Positions 9,667 through 18,768 of a stretch of 28,099 nucleotides of DNA are shown piece after piece. Source of the stretch: an uncultured Clostridium sp. Lineage in GTDB: Bacteria > Bacillota > Clostridia > Lachnospirales > Lachnospiraceae. Where the stretch lies: positions 1-28,099 of the forward strand of contig UQXF01000032.1 of the NCBI GenBank assembly GCA_900544905.1, in the 5' to 3' direction. The notes beneath the pieces were generated by a model. It was not told the origin of the DNA and made no database searches. It worked only from the letters and a program-made list of their open reading frames with translations. Position 1 is the first letter of the stretch. Every line of letters starts with the position of its first letter. The translations under genes were made by a program, and so were the position numbers.

Positions 9667-10284
9667 TTACAGAATCATTTTCAACTTCCCAATCAGACCT
9701 TCATCCGCAGGCAGCCAGTCTACGCTGTCCAAGGTCTCCTTTGTCAGCCACCTTGCCGCCTCATGCTCCTTCAAAACCAGTTCTCCCGATTTTATCGTAC
9801 AGAAATAACAGTGCATGGTTAAATGGAAATTCGGATAATCATATTCCACCGTATCCACTAATTTTCCTACTTCAATATCCGTGTCCAGTTCCTCCTGGAT
9901 TTCCCTGACAAGTGCCTGCTGTGGTGTCTCACCCGGTTCCACTTTGCCCCCTGGAAATTCCCAGCCATCCTTAAACTCTCCATAGCCACGCTGGGTTGCA
10001 AATATCCTATCACCTTCCCGGATAATAGCGGCAACCACTTCTATCTGTTTCTCTGCCACAGAAAAAGATACCCCATCTTCCGAAAATGTGGTCACAAAGC
10101 CTTCCTGCTTTAAGTATTCTGCAACAGTCTCCTGCAGTAATTCCTCTTTCCCATTACTTGTACTGTCACTAAGAGGTTCAACCAACGCATTGTTCTCATT
10201 TTTCCATTGAATGCAAAAAGGCAGCTTCTGCTCCGCCAGATATGCATTTAAATGCACGACATGATTTTGGGTAAATGTTCTCAT
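9667..10284 (-). CDS. Nudix hydrolase (MutT-like) with N-terminal extension
   Basis: A 205-residue nucleotide pyrophosphohydrolase whose likely role is cleaning oxidised or non-canonical NTPs such as 8-oxo-dGTP or dCTP analogues. The Nudix box starts at G113: GKVEPGE (113-119), then REIQEEL (127-133) with the metal-binding glutamates. The usual glycine after EEL is aspartate (D134), a common tolerated change. The MutT domain is ~80-205. The first ~78 residues are an extra domain (HLNAYLAEQKLPFCIQWKN) that I do not recognise. AAGGAG lies 9 bases before the ATG. The gene sits between the HipA-like kinase gene (45-base gap) and recQ (64-base gap), all in one direction. Confidence 0.9.
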   Translation of the reverse strand: MRTFTQNHVVHLNAYLAEQKLPFCIQWKNENNALVEPLSDSTSNGKEELLQETVAEYLKQEGFVTTFSEDGVSFSVAEKQIEVVAAIIREGDRIFATQRGYGEFKDGWEFPGGKVEPGETPQQALVREIQEELDTDIEVGKLVDTVEYDYPNFHLTMHCYFCTIKSGELVLKEHEAARWLTKETLDSVDWLPADEGLIGKLKMIL

Positions 10285-10329
10285 ATGTGTTTTCTCCTTG
10301 TATTCTCTAACATGGGCAGAGATTTTTCT

Positions 10330-11088
10330 CTATAAAATTCCTTTTTCCTCATATTTTCTCAGCTGATATTCCAGCACTTCCTTTTCCCTGGAAGAAGGTT
10401 CTTCTTCTAACCACTTATAAACCGCCTGGCAATCCAGCGAAAACCCTTTTCCAAAATACTCATTCATCCGTTCATGAGAGCCAGAAAATGGTCTTGCAAT
10501 CACTCTTTTCACATTTTCTTCCACAGGAAAATTCCAATTTACACTCTGATTAGCCGTCAACAGGGATACCCCGTTATCGAAAATCGGCGCACATATAAAA
10601 TGGTCTCCCTGAAAAATTACTGCCAGATTATTCAAATGCCGGTCTTCATTTAAAATCAGCATGTCCAGCATGATAACCTTTTTTAAATATTCTCTCACAT
10701 CCAGTCCACAGCTCTGCTTTATAAAACGCAGGACATGCTCTATCCGCTCCTCCATGGACTCCATTCCTGCCAGCACCTGACTTAAATCTTTACCAAATTC
10801 ATTATAGTACAGGCGGTAAAAGGTAACCAGTTCTTCTCTTTCCCTAAGAAAATTCTTACTCCGGCAGCCGGAAATATCATTGATATATCCCGGTTCATAC
10901 AAAATGTAATCAGAAGTCTCCAAATCCGAAAAAGTCAACAGCTTTGACACCAAATATTCTGTCAGTCCTTCCTTTCCCCGGCTGTCCTTCTTATACCAGT
11001 AATCTCCCTTTTTGTATTTTACCTGTGTTCCTTCACTGGTTCCCATTTGTGTAACAATATATTCATTTTCTATATTTTCCTGAAACAT
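10330..11088 (-). CDS. HipA-like (CtkA-type) protein kinase domain protein
   Basis: A 252-residue protein resembling the C-terminal kinase lobe of HipA/CtkA serine/threonine kinases. Catalytic-loop motif LNEDRHLNNLAVI contains D149-R-H and N154. The metal-binding motif APIFDNG has D171. YWYKKD (31-35) offers a lysine that could contact ATP. The N-terminal HipA subdomain (Couple_hipA) is absent, as in CtkA-like kinases. Its ATG lies 3 bases past the stop of the upstream gene, with GTGAGG inside that gene's end, so translation is probably coupled. HipA kinases inhibit tRNA synthetases or other translation factors; whether this one is a toxin is inference. Confidence 0.78.
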   Translation of the reverse strand: MFQENIENEYIVTQMGTSEGTQVKYKKGDYWYKKDSRGKEGLTEYLVSKLLTFSDLETSDYILYEPGYINDISGCRSKNFLREREELVTFYRLYYNEFGKDLSQVLAGMESMEERIEHVLRFIKQSCGLDVREYLKKVIMLDMLILNEDRHLNNLAVIFQGDHFICAPIFDNGVSLLTANQSVNWNFPVEENVKRVIARPFSGSHERMNEYFGKGFSLDCQAVYKWLEEEPSSREKEVLEYQLRKYEEKGIL

Positions 11089-11091
11089 ATC

Positions 11092-11778
11092 CTACCTCAC
11101 CAAAACATCCTTAGCCGCCAGCTTTTCGCCTGGAAAACGAAACCAGATATAATCATTGTAAGATACCCCGTGGGTTCTTTTAACCATTTCCTGTGGATTA
11201 TATTCCTTTAGTCCTAAATGCTCTAATATCTGCCTGATATCTCCTCTTTCCTTCTCAAAGCACCGCATTTCCAAAATTTTATTTAACTGGTATCTTGTCA
11301 TGTTCTCCTTTGCAAACAACTGCTTAACCGGATGGCTGCAATATCGCGACACATGCACCTTGCTTCCCTTTACCGATACCCGGGCTGTAATCTCATCCCG
11401 CCAGAAAACCTCAAAGGAATAATCGGAAAGCACTTTTTCTTCCATACGCTGTTTCTCCAATCCCTGTAAAGTCTGCTTAAGCTGCTGGTTAAGAAACCTT
11501 TGTTCTTTTTGCATAGCCAAAAGCTCTTTTCTTCTGGAAATCTGCTTTTCCGTCTGGCAGACCGCACCGGGATATACCCTTCCAAGGGACCTGTACTTTA
11601 TAGCACCGTTCTCTCTCCACTGCTCATAATAGTATTTCTTTCCCTTAATGGTTTTAATCACAATGGATTTCTGTTCCGTTCCAAGCTCCTGAAGTTCCTT
11701 GTCTATTTTTTCTAAATTTGCAAGTACTTTTTTCTCTTCCTCTAATATCAACTGATATATTCGCTCTAAATCTTCCAT
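11092..11778 (-). CDS. coiled-coil partner of the HipA-like kinase, function unknown
   Basis: A 228-residue charged protein. The N-terminal ~35 residues and residues ~78-115 are predicted coiled coil. Between them is a compact YYYEQWRENGAIKYRSLG segment. The C-terminus ends in a conserved-looking tail, PQEMVKRTHGVSYNDYIWFR. I associate such proteins with an adjacent HipA-like kinase in Firmicutes, but from memory only. The start at 11778 has AGGAGG 9 bases upstream. It is the first gene of the unit and is preceded by a promoter bracketed by an inverted repeat. It could be the kinase's antitoxin, substrate or adaptor; no classical HTH is apparent. Confidence 0.75.
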   Translation of the reverse strand: MEDLERIYQLILEEEKKVLANLEKIDKELQELGTEQKSIVIKTIKGKKYYYEQWRENGAIKYRSLGRVYPGAVCQTEKQISRRKELLAMQKEQRFLNQQLKQTLQGLEKQRMEEKVLSDYSFEVFWRDEITARVSVKGSKVHVSRYCSHPVKQLFAKENMTRYQLNKILEMRCFEKERGDIRQILEHLGLKEYNPQEMVKRTHGVSYNDYIWFRFPGEKLAAKDVLVR

Positions 11779-11828
11779 TGCGGTTTCCTCCTATCCGGTA
11801 CAGGTACTCGCTGTTACTATCTGGTTTG

Positions 11829-11857
11829 ATGTTAACATATATTTTTTATTTTTTCAA
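11829..11857 (-). promoter_or_regulatory. promoter of the kinase/partner operon
   Basis: On the minus strand: -35 TTGAAA (11857-11852), a 17-base spacer, -10 TAACAT (11834-11829) with an extended TG just upstream of the -10. The predicted start is near 11822, about 44 bases before the ATG at 11778. Both ends are overlapped or flanked by the halves of an inverted repeat (11832-11871). Confidence 0.6.
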
Positions 11858-11871
11858 TATTTGTATGTTAA
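11832..11871. repeat. 8-bp inverted repeat spanning the promoter, candidate operator
   Basis: TTAACATA at 11832-11839 and its exact reverse complement TATGTTAA at 11864-11871 are separated by 24 bases. Centre-to-centre distance is 32 bases, about three helical turns. One half overlaps the -10 box, the other lies just upstream of the -35. This geometry suits a dimeric or looping repressor. The surrounding DNA is AT-rich, so chance occurrence is possible. Confidence 0.45.
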
Positions 11872-11912
11872 TTCAAGGGTGCAATTATAAATTCCAGGCT
11901 CAATACCTCCTT

Positions 11913-14837
11913 TTATTCTCCTGTAATATAATCATATATATCATCCCGTACTGGTACATCTAAACGATATGTAATCTCAAATGCATCATCCTTAGTGGAT
12001 TCCATATAAATTGGCTTAGGCTCACCTACCGCATAAATCTCCCCTAAAAAGTAGAATTCTTTTGCTTCCTTATCGTCCTTATTCTTACGGACAAACAGAA
12101 AAATCCGGTTGTCTGCATCCTCTGGTGTTCTCTTGTAAATGTGAGCCACATCACTGGAGGTGATTTTTCTTGGATGCTTTGACAACGCAATCAACTCCTG
12201 ATTAGAAACAAAACGGTCCTCATATGCAATGGCATCCTCTGCCTTATCATAATTGATAAAAACAGGCAGCGTTTTTGTCTCGGAATCATAAAAATATCCG
12301 CCTATATTCTGTGCATTCAGGTTCCGCTTCCAATTCAATAACCGGCACACATCTTCATAAGTATATTTCTGATATAGTTGAAAATTAGTATCTTTATAGC
12401 GGTTCGCATAGTTTTTCTGATATCTCTTAATCCCAAAATCCACTAATTCGTATACCATATCTGAAAAAACTTTATTTTTAAGCATTTCCTTAAAATGAGG
12501 CGCTATCTGATATTCTTCATTTTTATTTAGCTCTAAAAATACACAACCATTAAACTTTTTCTTCTCTTCTTCCTTCGGAAATTCATTGGTAAGATTACGG
12601 ATAACCGAATCCTGTACATCCTCTAATAGAGTAATATCGTACTTCTGCTGTAACATAGTTTTAAAAAAATGCAAGATATGCTCTGGCTGGTTTTGCAAAT
12701 CCTTTAACATTTCCAGCTCATGTACACGTTTCCCCTTTGCTACCTTCCTTGACAAATATTCAATAATCTGTGCTTCTTCCTCTGTCAAGCGTACTGCATA
12801 TTCCTTTTCATATTTTACTAAAAATGCATAATAGGAACCCATTTTTTCAAAAATCTTCGTAATATCAATAGCCCCATATTCATCAAAATCCTGTATAGAA
12901 GGGATTCTCCCCAATTTATATTTGAGATTTTGATAAGATTCCCGAAGTAATTTTAAATCATTGGTTTTGGCATTATCAATGGAAGCATAAATCCGTTTCT
13001 TTGAAATTTCATCAAAATGGATAGTAGAGCTTCCCGGAATCACCTTTGAACCCTCGCGAACATACCGACGGATAGTATCTTTGTTATAGCTGCGGTCACC
13101 GGACAGGGCAATCGGAATCATAAAGTTATTCATATAATTACCAATAAAATCCAGTATTACAACATATTCCTTACCATCTGCTTTCCTAAGCCCCCGCCCC
13201 AACTGCTGAATAAATACAATCGGGCTTTCTGTCGGTCGAAGCATAATCACCTGATTAATTTCCGGTATATCAACGCCTTCATTAAAAATATCAATTGTGA
13301 AAATATAATCCAATCTGTCGTCTCTATCATCATTCGTCAATCGTTCGATACAATCTTCCCGTTTATTCTGGGAATCATCGCCACAAAGAAACTCTGTATG
13401 GTATCCCCGGGAATTAAATTTCTTAGATAATTCAATTCCTTCTTCCTTCCGACTACAAAATATCAAACCTTTTACACGTTCACCACTATATCCGTAATAA
13501 TTTGCCTTCTCTATCACATAATCCACACGGGCATCGCAAACCAGATAAGCAAAATTACGCACACCAGTATTATCATCAAATACCTGTCCATTAATTTCCA
13601 AATCTGTGATACCAAAATAGTGAAATGGACAAAGTAAATTTTCCTCCAATGCTTGCTGTAAACGAATCTCATAGGCAATATTATGGTCAAATAAATTATA
13701 GATATCAAAATCATCTGTACGGTCTGGGCTGGCAGTCATGCCAAGCCAAAAATGTGGTTGAAAATACTGGATTATCCGCTGGTAACTGTCTGCTCCCGCA
13801 CGATGCACCTCATCAATGATAATGGTATCAAACTCATCCCTTTTAAAACGTTCTAAAGTCTCTTTCTTTGCCATCATTTGCATGGTAGAAAATAAATAAT
13901 CTGCATCATACTCTTTTGAATTACCAGAGAGAAGTCCAAAGGTCTTGGTTCTACCAAAAACTTTCTTGTAGCTATTTATCGCCTGTTTTGCTATCTGTTC
14001 TCTATGTACTAAAAACAATACTTTCCTAGGATTATTCTCCCTGAGTGCAAATGCTGATGCATAGGTTTTACCCGTACCTGTAGCAGAAATCAATAACGCT
14101 CTTTTTGCCCCTTCCTTTTGCAGCTTTTGCAAATTATTAATAAAGGCAAGCTGCATAGAATTCGGTTGCAAACGATACTGTTCTATAGAGGGAATCTCTG
14201 CTTGCTTTGCAATCCGTTTCTGTTTCTTAACCAACTCATAATTCAACCGATACCGTTCTATAAACTCTTCATAAGCCGAAGTATATTGTGACTCCCACAA
14301 CTCACCAAATTCATCTAGCACCTGCTGTGCATACTCCCCCTGTTCCGTAGACACCAGTCTGGTATTCCACTCCTTATTTGTGGTAAGTGCACTTAAAGTC
14401 ATATTGGAGCTTCCCACAATAATGCGGTAAAGCTCCTGCTCTTTAAAAATATATCCCTTTGTATGAAAACCAACATCTGAAGCATTAGCAGAATACATTC
14501 TAAGCTCAATATTTTTTAATCCCGCCAGCTTTTCTAATGCCCTTGGCTCACTAAAATTCAAATAATCTGTTGTTAAAATCCGACCAGGAATATTCTTTCG
14601 TTCTAATTCTTCAAGTATCTGCAACAAGGGCGTAATACCACTCATTGTAATAAAGGCAACACTAATAGAAAATTCGTCACAATTGGATAACTCACTCTCA
14701 ATCGATGATAAAACCTTTCGCCCTTCCCTATAATTATTGGAAACAAATTGTGGTTTGTAGGCAAGGTTTGAAGGGTGAGTGCTGTCAATAAATGCAGTTG
14801 TAGTAGCTTGGTGAAATTGGTTTTGAATATTTTTCAT
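11913..14837 (-). CDS. SauUSI-like type IV restriction enzyme (PLD nuclease, SF2 helicase, DUF3427)
   Basis: A 974-residue multidomain protein. N-terminal PLD-type nuclease: H125-x-K127 in FHTKGYIF and GSSN (142-145). SF2 motor: Walker A GTGKT (254-258), DEVH (342-345), motif III TASPDRTD (~369-376) and motif VI QQLGRGLRKADG. A helical middle part and a C-terminal DUF3427-like domain follow (SSDVAHIYKR, FYFLGEIYAVG). This order and size match SauUSI of Staphylococcus aureus (about 950 residues), an ATP-dependent enzyme that cuts 5-methylcytosine-containing DNA, with the C-terminal domain as the probable reader of the modified base. GGAG lies 9 bases before the ATG. A TATAAT at 14904-14899 in the 204-base upstream gap may be its -10. 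Restriction of methylated foreign DNA is inferred; other DUF3427 helicases remain uncharacterised. Confidence 0.82.
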   Translation of the reverse strand: MKNIQNQFHQATTTAFIDSTHPSNLAYKPQFVSNNYREGRKVLSSIESELSNCDEFSISVAFITMSGITPLLQILEELERKNIPGRILTTDYLNFSEPRALEKLAGLKNIELRMYSANASDVGFHTKGYIFKEQELYRIIVGSSNMTLSALTTNKEWNTRLVSTEQGEYAQQVLDEFGELWESQYTSAYEEFIERYRLNYELVKKQKRIAKQAEIPSIEQYRLQPNSMQLAFINNLQKLQKEGAKRALLISATGTGKTYASAFALRENNPRKVLFLVHREQIAKQAINSYKKVFGRTKTFGLLSGNSKEYDADYLFSTMQMMAKKETLERFKRDEFDTIIIDEVHRAGADSYQRIIQYFQPHFWLGMTASPDRTDDFDIYNLFDHNIAYEIRLQQALEENLLCPFHYFGITDLEINGQVFDDNTGVRNFAYLVCDARVDYVIEKANYYGYSGERVKGLIFCSRKEEGIELSKKFNSRGYHTEFLCGDDSQNKREDCIERLTNDDRDDRLDYIFTIDIFNEGVDIPEINQVIMLRPTESPIVFIQQLGRGLRKADGKEYVVILDFIGNYMNNFMIPIALSGDRSYNKDTIRRYVREGSKVIPGSSTIHFDEISKKRIYASIDNAKTNDLKLLRESYQNLKYKLGRIPSIQDFDEYGAIDITKIFEKMGSYYAFLVKYEKEYAVRLTEEEAQIIEYLSRKVAKGKRVHELEMLKDLQNQPEHILHFFKTMLQQKYDITLLEDVQDSVIRNLTNEFPKEEEKKKFNGCVFLELNKNEEYQIAPHFKEMLKNKVFSDMVYELVDFGIKRYQKNYANRYKDTNFQLYQKYTYEDVCRLLNWKRNLNAQNIGGYFYDSETKTLPVFINYDKAEDAIAYEDRFVSNQELIALSKHPRKITSSDVAHIYKRTPEDADNRIFLFVRKNKDDKEAKEFYFLGEIYAVGEPKPIYMESTKDDAFEITYRLDVPVRDDIYDYITGE

Positions 14838-15041
14838 TATATTTTCTCCAGTAATAAATATCTTTTCTCATTAAATTATATATAATTTGGCTTTAAGCAT
14901 TATACAATCCAACATCTTTAAAACTAGTTGTTGAATCAGTTATTATCTCTGTTGCTTTTCTTTCTATTAGACCCAACAAATTACCTCTTTGTAATTATAA
15001 TAAAGCTGCAATCCTTTTCCATACTTCGTAATAGTACTGTT

Positions 15042-18000
15042 TTATTTATCCTTTGGTCTATTTTTGATAACAACATATCGTTCACTATCATTTTCCGACT
15101 CATAATAATCATAAATCCACGTATTCTTTTTTAATGCTTCAAGAATAGTCGTTACTTCATCATTCTTTTCATAATTTCTGTTTTTTGTATTTTTCTTTGT
15201 AAAAATACCTTTAAGTTCTGGAACACCAAGCTCATCAAAATGTTTCTTACAAGTTTCTTCATTCATCTTTGGTATCATATTAGCCCATATTTGAATTTTT
15301 GCATCAATGTCACATCTGCTCCTTATCAAAATATCAGAAAGAAGCATATCGTCAATATCAACATAATTGCCGTGAAGTATGCGATTTATTTGCGCTTCTG
15401 CCGCTTGATAAATCGCATCACGTACTACTTCGCGATACTTAGAATAATTCTGATATAAATACTCAGCATCACATTCGTCGAAATTGTTAGCAAGAATATA
15501 TGCAATCAATTTGTCCGAATAATTTTTATTAAGTACTGCTATTGGCTTATTTGTCAATCTTAGCAATTCTATTTTTTTATCATCTTCCAAATTCAAATCT
15601 AATACCTGAATCGCTTCATCGTAAACAAACATATCATCTGTCAAAAGTTCCAGATAAGATTCTAAATTATGCTCTATGAAATACATAACATAATTCTTAT
15701 AATTATTACGAATATATTCCAAGCCTTTTTCATTCATTTCAATAATCCTGTTTTTAATGAGTACATAAATCTTATCATCTGCAATTTTTTTCGAAGCATA
15801 TCTGTCAAATAAATATCCTAAATCATTTAATATTTTCTCATATTTTTCCGTTTTAACATCGTTATTAACTACTACGGAATCAAAGAATTTCTCTGCAATT
15901 TCTTTACCAAATCTTTCTTCAACACAAGTATAATCTGCACTTAACTCTATCTCATTAATAAATTTCACTAAGATGCTGTCTAATGCATATGTCTGAAAAT
16001 AATATACAACATTAGAAACTGAAGGTTTTACTATTCGATTGGTAATCAGCAATCCCCACAGTTTTATATCCTCAACCTTGGATATATCAGAAATCACCGT
16101 TATTAAACAGTTTATATATTGCTCTTTAATGCCATCTTCAATTGAAGCATTGTTTATGATTTCTAATGCTATAACTTCATCATCCTCAACCTTTCCTCCA
16201 CAATTTTCCAAAACTTTCTCTAAATAAATATGTAAATTTTCACCTACATATATAGCTAATGGCGAATCTGGTTCAGAGCAAATCAATGTATAATTCTTAT
16301 GTTTCACGTCATAAGAATTTGTTATTCCATACTGTATCTTAATCATTAATCTAATATTTTCAAATGTTAAATCATACAAACTGTCCTTATATACTCTATC
16401 GAATAAGTCTCTATTTGCTTTTTCATAATTAATTGATTTGAAGGACACTTCCAAAATATTAAATTGCGAAATAATTTTTTCAACATCAGGACTCTGAATA
16501 TCTAAATAATCGTCTTGTCCTGATATGTAATCACTAAAACTATTATCAAAATTAATTTGCTTTATGACTTGTTCATCTGATAAACATAATGTATCCAGAG
16601 AATATTTTCTTATCTGTTCCGATGATAATGTCCTATTTTTCACAACATAAGAGAAAATTTCTGGCCACTGTTCATTCAATTTCACAATAAAAATATTTAA
16701 AACTTTCTCTGAATCCAAATACTTTGATATAAAATCAATCTGTTTTTTATTTTTTATCTGTTCAATTAATGTTGATAAGTATTTTTGATACTTCGGTATC
16801 TCCTGATTAGCAAGGAGTCCATTTAAAAGATCAAAATTCAAAGTTTCTTCTTCACCAAAATCCACAACACGAAGAATCGGAGAGGAAATTACTTTTGGGA
16901 CATCTTTTAATGAATATTCATAATCAGCACCTTTCTTATCCGTTATTTTTCTCAAGAAGGTCTTATCATTAGCTGATAGACTTTCTTCATAGAAATAAGT
17001 CATATAATCATTATATGTCTCATCTATATACCCATAACGAACAAGAAATTTCAACAGTTCAAAATAATCACTACCTTTGATTTCATTATACTCTTCCGTC
17101 TCTCCCACTGGGTTAACACTATTAATCATAAACACCAAATCAGCATTATTTCTAGTCACTAATTCACTGAGCAAGCGTGTGTGGGCAAGTGTTATTTTAT
17201 ATTCAATTTCTGATACTTCTTTTTCATAATCTGGAAGAATACCAGCCTCTCGATCTTTTATTGCCTTTTCTCTCAATTCTTTTTCATTTTCCAACTCATT
17301 TTTTCTTTTCAAACCTTCGCCAGAATAACTATTTCTAATTCTATTGTACTTAGCTTGATATGCATCATCTAGTTCTTGTATATCATTTAAAGTTTCTTCT
17401 TTTATTCTCTCAATTTTATCTTTTACCTGCTGCTTTTCCTCTTCAAGTTGTTTAATCACACCTTTACTAAATTTTTCCTTTTGTTCAAACAATTCATGAA
17501 CATATCCCTTGCCAAGTTGAAGCTCGCTAAAATCTTTCGGGAACAAATTTTTATAAACAATTATTGCCAACATTTTATCCCAATTAAGATCAGTATTATC
17601 TAATCGATTCATATATATAATAAATTCATTATACACATTTTTCAGTACTCTCATATCATCTATGTACAAAGATAGTCTTTGTAAAAAACTTGTATCAAAC
17701 TTTTCAAATATATTCCCTTTTTTTAAATGTCTTATAAACTGTTCGTATGAATTTGATCCATCTAATACAGGGATAATTGGAACAATATAATCAAAGAATT
17801 TTGTCCTATCTTTTGTAACAAAAATATCGTCTCTTAATAAATAAAAAAACCTCAAAGGCTTATGCTTATCAATTGCATTCTTCTTTTTTCCTATCCTATT
17901 TTTTCTTTGAATATTAGTCAAATTATTTATTTCCCGTAACCGTTCAAAAATGCTATTAACATTAAACCTGTCCATATCTTCAAAAACAATTACATCTGCA

Positions 18001-18701
18001 TCTACCTGTTCGAACAAATACAATACCTCATTTAAATACTTATCAAAATAGGACTCATCCTGTTTTTCAAATATTTCTATGGTATTTCCTTGAACACTTA
18101 CTTTATGGAATAGATTTTTATTTTTCTGGATTTTTATCACATTGTAAATGCACATTACACTGCTAATTATAAATATTAAAGCAACACCTATAACTGCATA
18201 CCCTCCTGTTAAACAAGACAATATATTCTTGAACGTATTTTCAGGAAGCCCCGCCACTAATTTGGATATTTTATTTGACAATGTCAAAAAAACTATACTA
18301 CCCAACAGCAAACACAGCACCAAAGACATTAAGTATATATCCTTTTTTCCAGTATCTTTTTTTACTCTGAAATTTGTTTGCGGAATCTTCTCAACTGGAA
18401 TTTGATGTATTAACTGATTTAAAATTTTTCCTTCAAGTACAGATTCCTTAACATTATCCTCTTTTTTATTTTCATCTTGAGATTCAAAATGTGCTAATGA
18501 GATGTGTAAAAATTTCAGATTTTTATGTTTTTTCTTATAAGACCCTATTACACTACTCTTCCCCGCACTATAAGCACCAGAAATCGCAACATTAGTAATA
18601 TCTTCATTTTCGAAAATAAAATCAATTGCCTCTTCATATACTGAGATATCTGCATCATTAAATGGAGTTAATTTTTGGAAAAATAACTGTTTGTGTTCCA
18701 T
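15042..18701 (-). CDS. YobI-like membrane P-loop NTPase (KAP/STAND type)
   Basis: A giant P-loop NTPase of 1219 residues. Walker A GAYSAGKSS (42-50) and Walker B DVIVFEDMDR (235-244). Two membrane segments lie inserted between them (~120-141 MSLVLCLLLGSIVFLTL and ~164-187 AVIGVALIFIISSVMC), as in KAP NTPases. Sensor-like FYLLRDDIF follows near residue 290, then a long charged coiled coil (~405-505) and ~700 residues of mostly helical repeat-like sequence. It resembles Bacillus subtilis YobI, of unknown function; the family is suspected to act in biological conflicts. The ATG at 18701 is preferred because AGAAGGTG precedes it, overlapping the alternative GTG at 18710. It starts 67 bases after the AlbA_2 gene stop, and is likely the last gene of that operon. 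It is notably AT-rich. Confidence 0.8.
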   Translation of the reverse strand: MEHKQLFFQKLTPFNDADISVYEEAIDFIFENEDITNVAISGAYSAGKSSVIGSYKKKHKNLKFLHISLAHFESQDENKKEDNVKESVLEGKILNQLIHQIPVEKIPQTNFRVKKDTGKKDIYLMSLVLCLLLGSIVFLTLSNKISKLVAGLPENTFKNILSCLTGGYAVIGVALIFIISSVMCIYNVIKIQKNKNLFHKVSVQGNTIEIFEKQDESYFDKYLNEVLYLFEQVDADVIVFEDMDRFNVNSIFERLREINNLTNIQRKNRIGKKKNAIDKHKPLRFFYLLRDDIFVTKDRTKFFDYIVPIIPVLDGSNSYEQFIRHLKKGNIFEKFDTSFLQRLSLYIDDMRVLKNVYNEFIIYMNRLDNTDLNWDKMLAIIVYKNLFPKDFSELQLGKGYVHELFEQKEKFSKGVIKQLEEEKQQVKDKIERIKEETLNDIQELDDAYQAKYNRIRNSYSGEGLKRKNELENEKELREKAIKDREAGILPDYEKEVSEIEYKITLAHTRLLSELVTRNNADLVFMINSVNPVGETEEYNEIKGSDYFELLKFLVRYGYIDETYNDYMTYFYEESLSANDKTFLRKITDKKGADYEYSLKDVPKVISSPILRVVDFGEEETLNFDLLNGLLANQEIPKYQKYLSTLIEQIKNKKQIDFISKYLDSEKVLNIFIVKLNEQWPEIFSYVVKNRTLSSEQIRKYSLDTLCLSDEQVIKQINFDNSFSDYISGQDDYLDIQSPDVEKIISQFNILEVSFKSINYEKANRDLFDRVYKDSLYDLTFENIRLMIKIQYGITNSYDVKHKNYTLICSEPDSPLAIYVGENLHIYLEKVLENCGGKVEDDEVIALEIINNASIEDGIKEQYINCLITVISDISKVEDIKLWGLLITNRIVKPSVSNVVYYFQTYALDSILVKFINEIELSADYTCVEERFGKEIAEKFFDSVVVNNDVKTEKYEKILNDLGYLFDRYASKKIADDKIYVLIKNRIIEMNEKGLEYIRNNYKNYVMYFIEHNLESYLELLTDDMFVYDEAIQVLDLNLEDDKKIELLRLTNKPIAVLNKNYSDKLIAYILANNFDECDAEYLYQNYSKYREVVRDAIYQAAEAQINRILHGNYVDIDDMLLSDILIRSRCDIDAKIQIWANMIPKMNEETCKKHFDELGVPELKGIFTKKNTKNRNYEKNDEVTTILEALKKNTWIYDYYESENDSERYVVIKNRPKDK

Positions 18702-18768
18702 AAAAATCACCTTCTACTGTCATTTGCATTAAATGGTAAATTCGATAATTATTTATCTAGTTTACGGC

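Noticed and set aside
14970..15010. AATTAC/GTAATT hairpin after the YobI-like gene as a terminator
   Set aside because: A six-pair AT-rich stem without a convincing U-tract on the minus strand.
14928..15134. 68-residue hydrophobic plus-strand frame
   Set aside because: It starts with TTG, lacks a ribosome binding site, overlaps the YobI-like gene end, and AT-rich DNA readily gives such frames.
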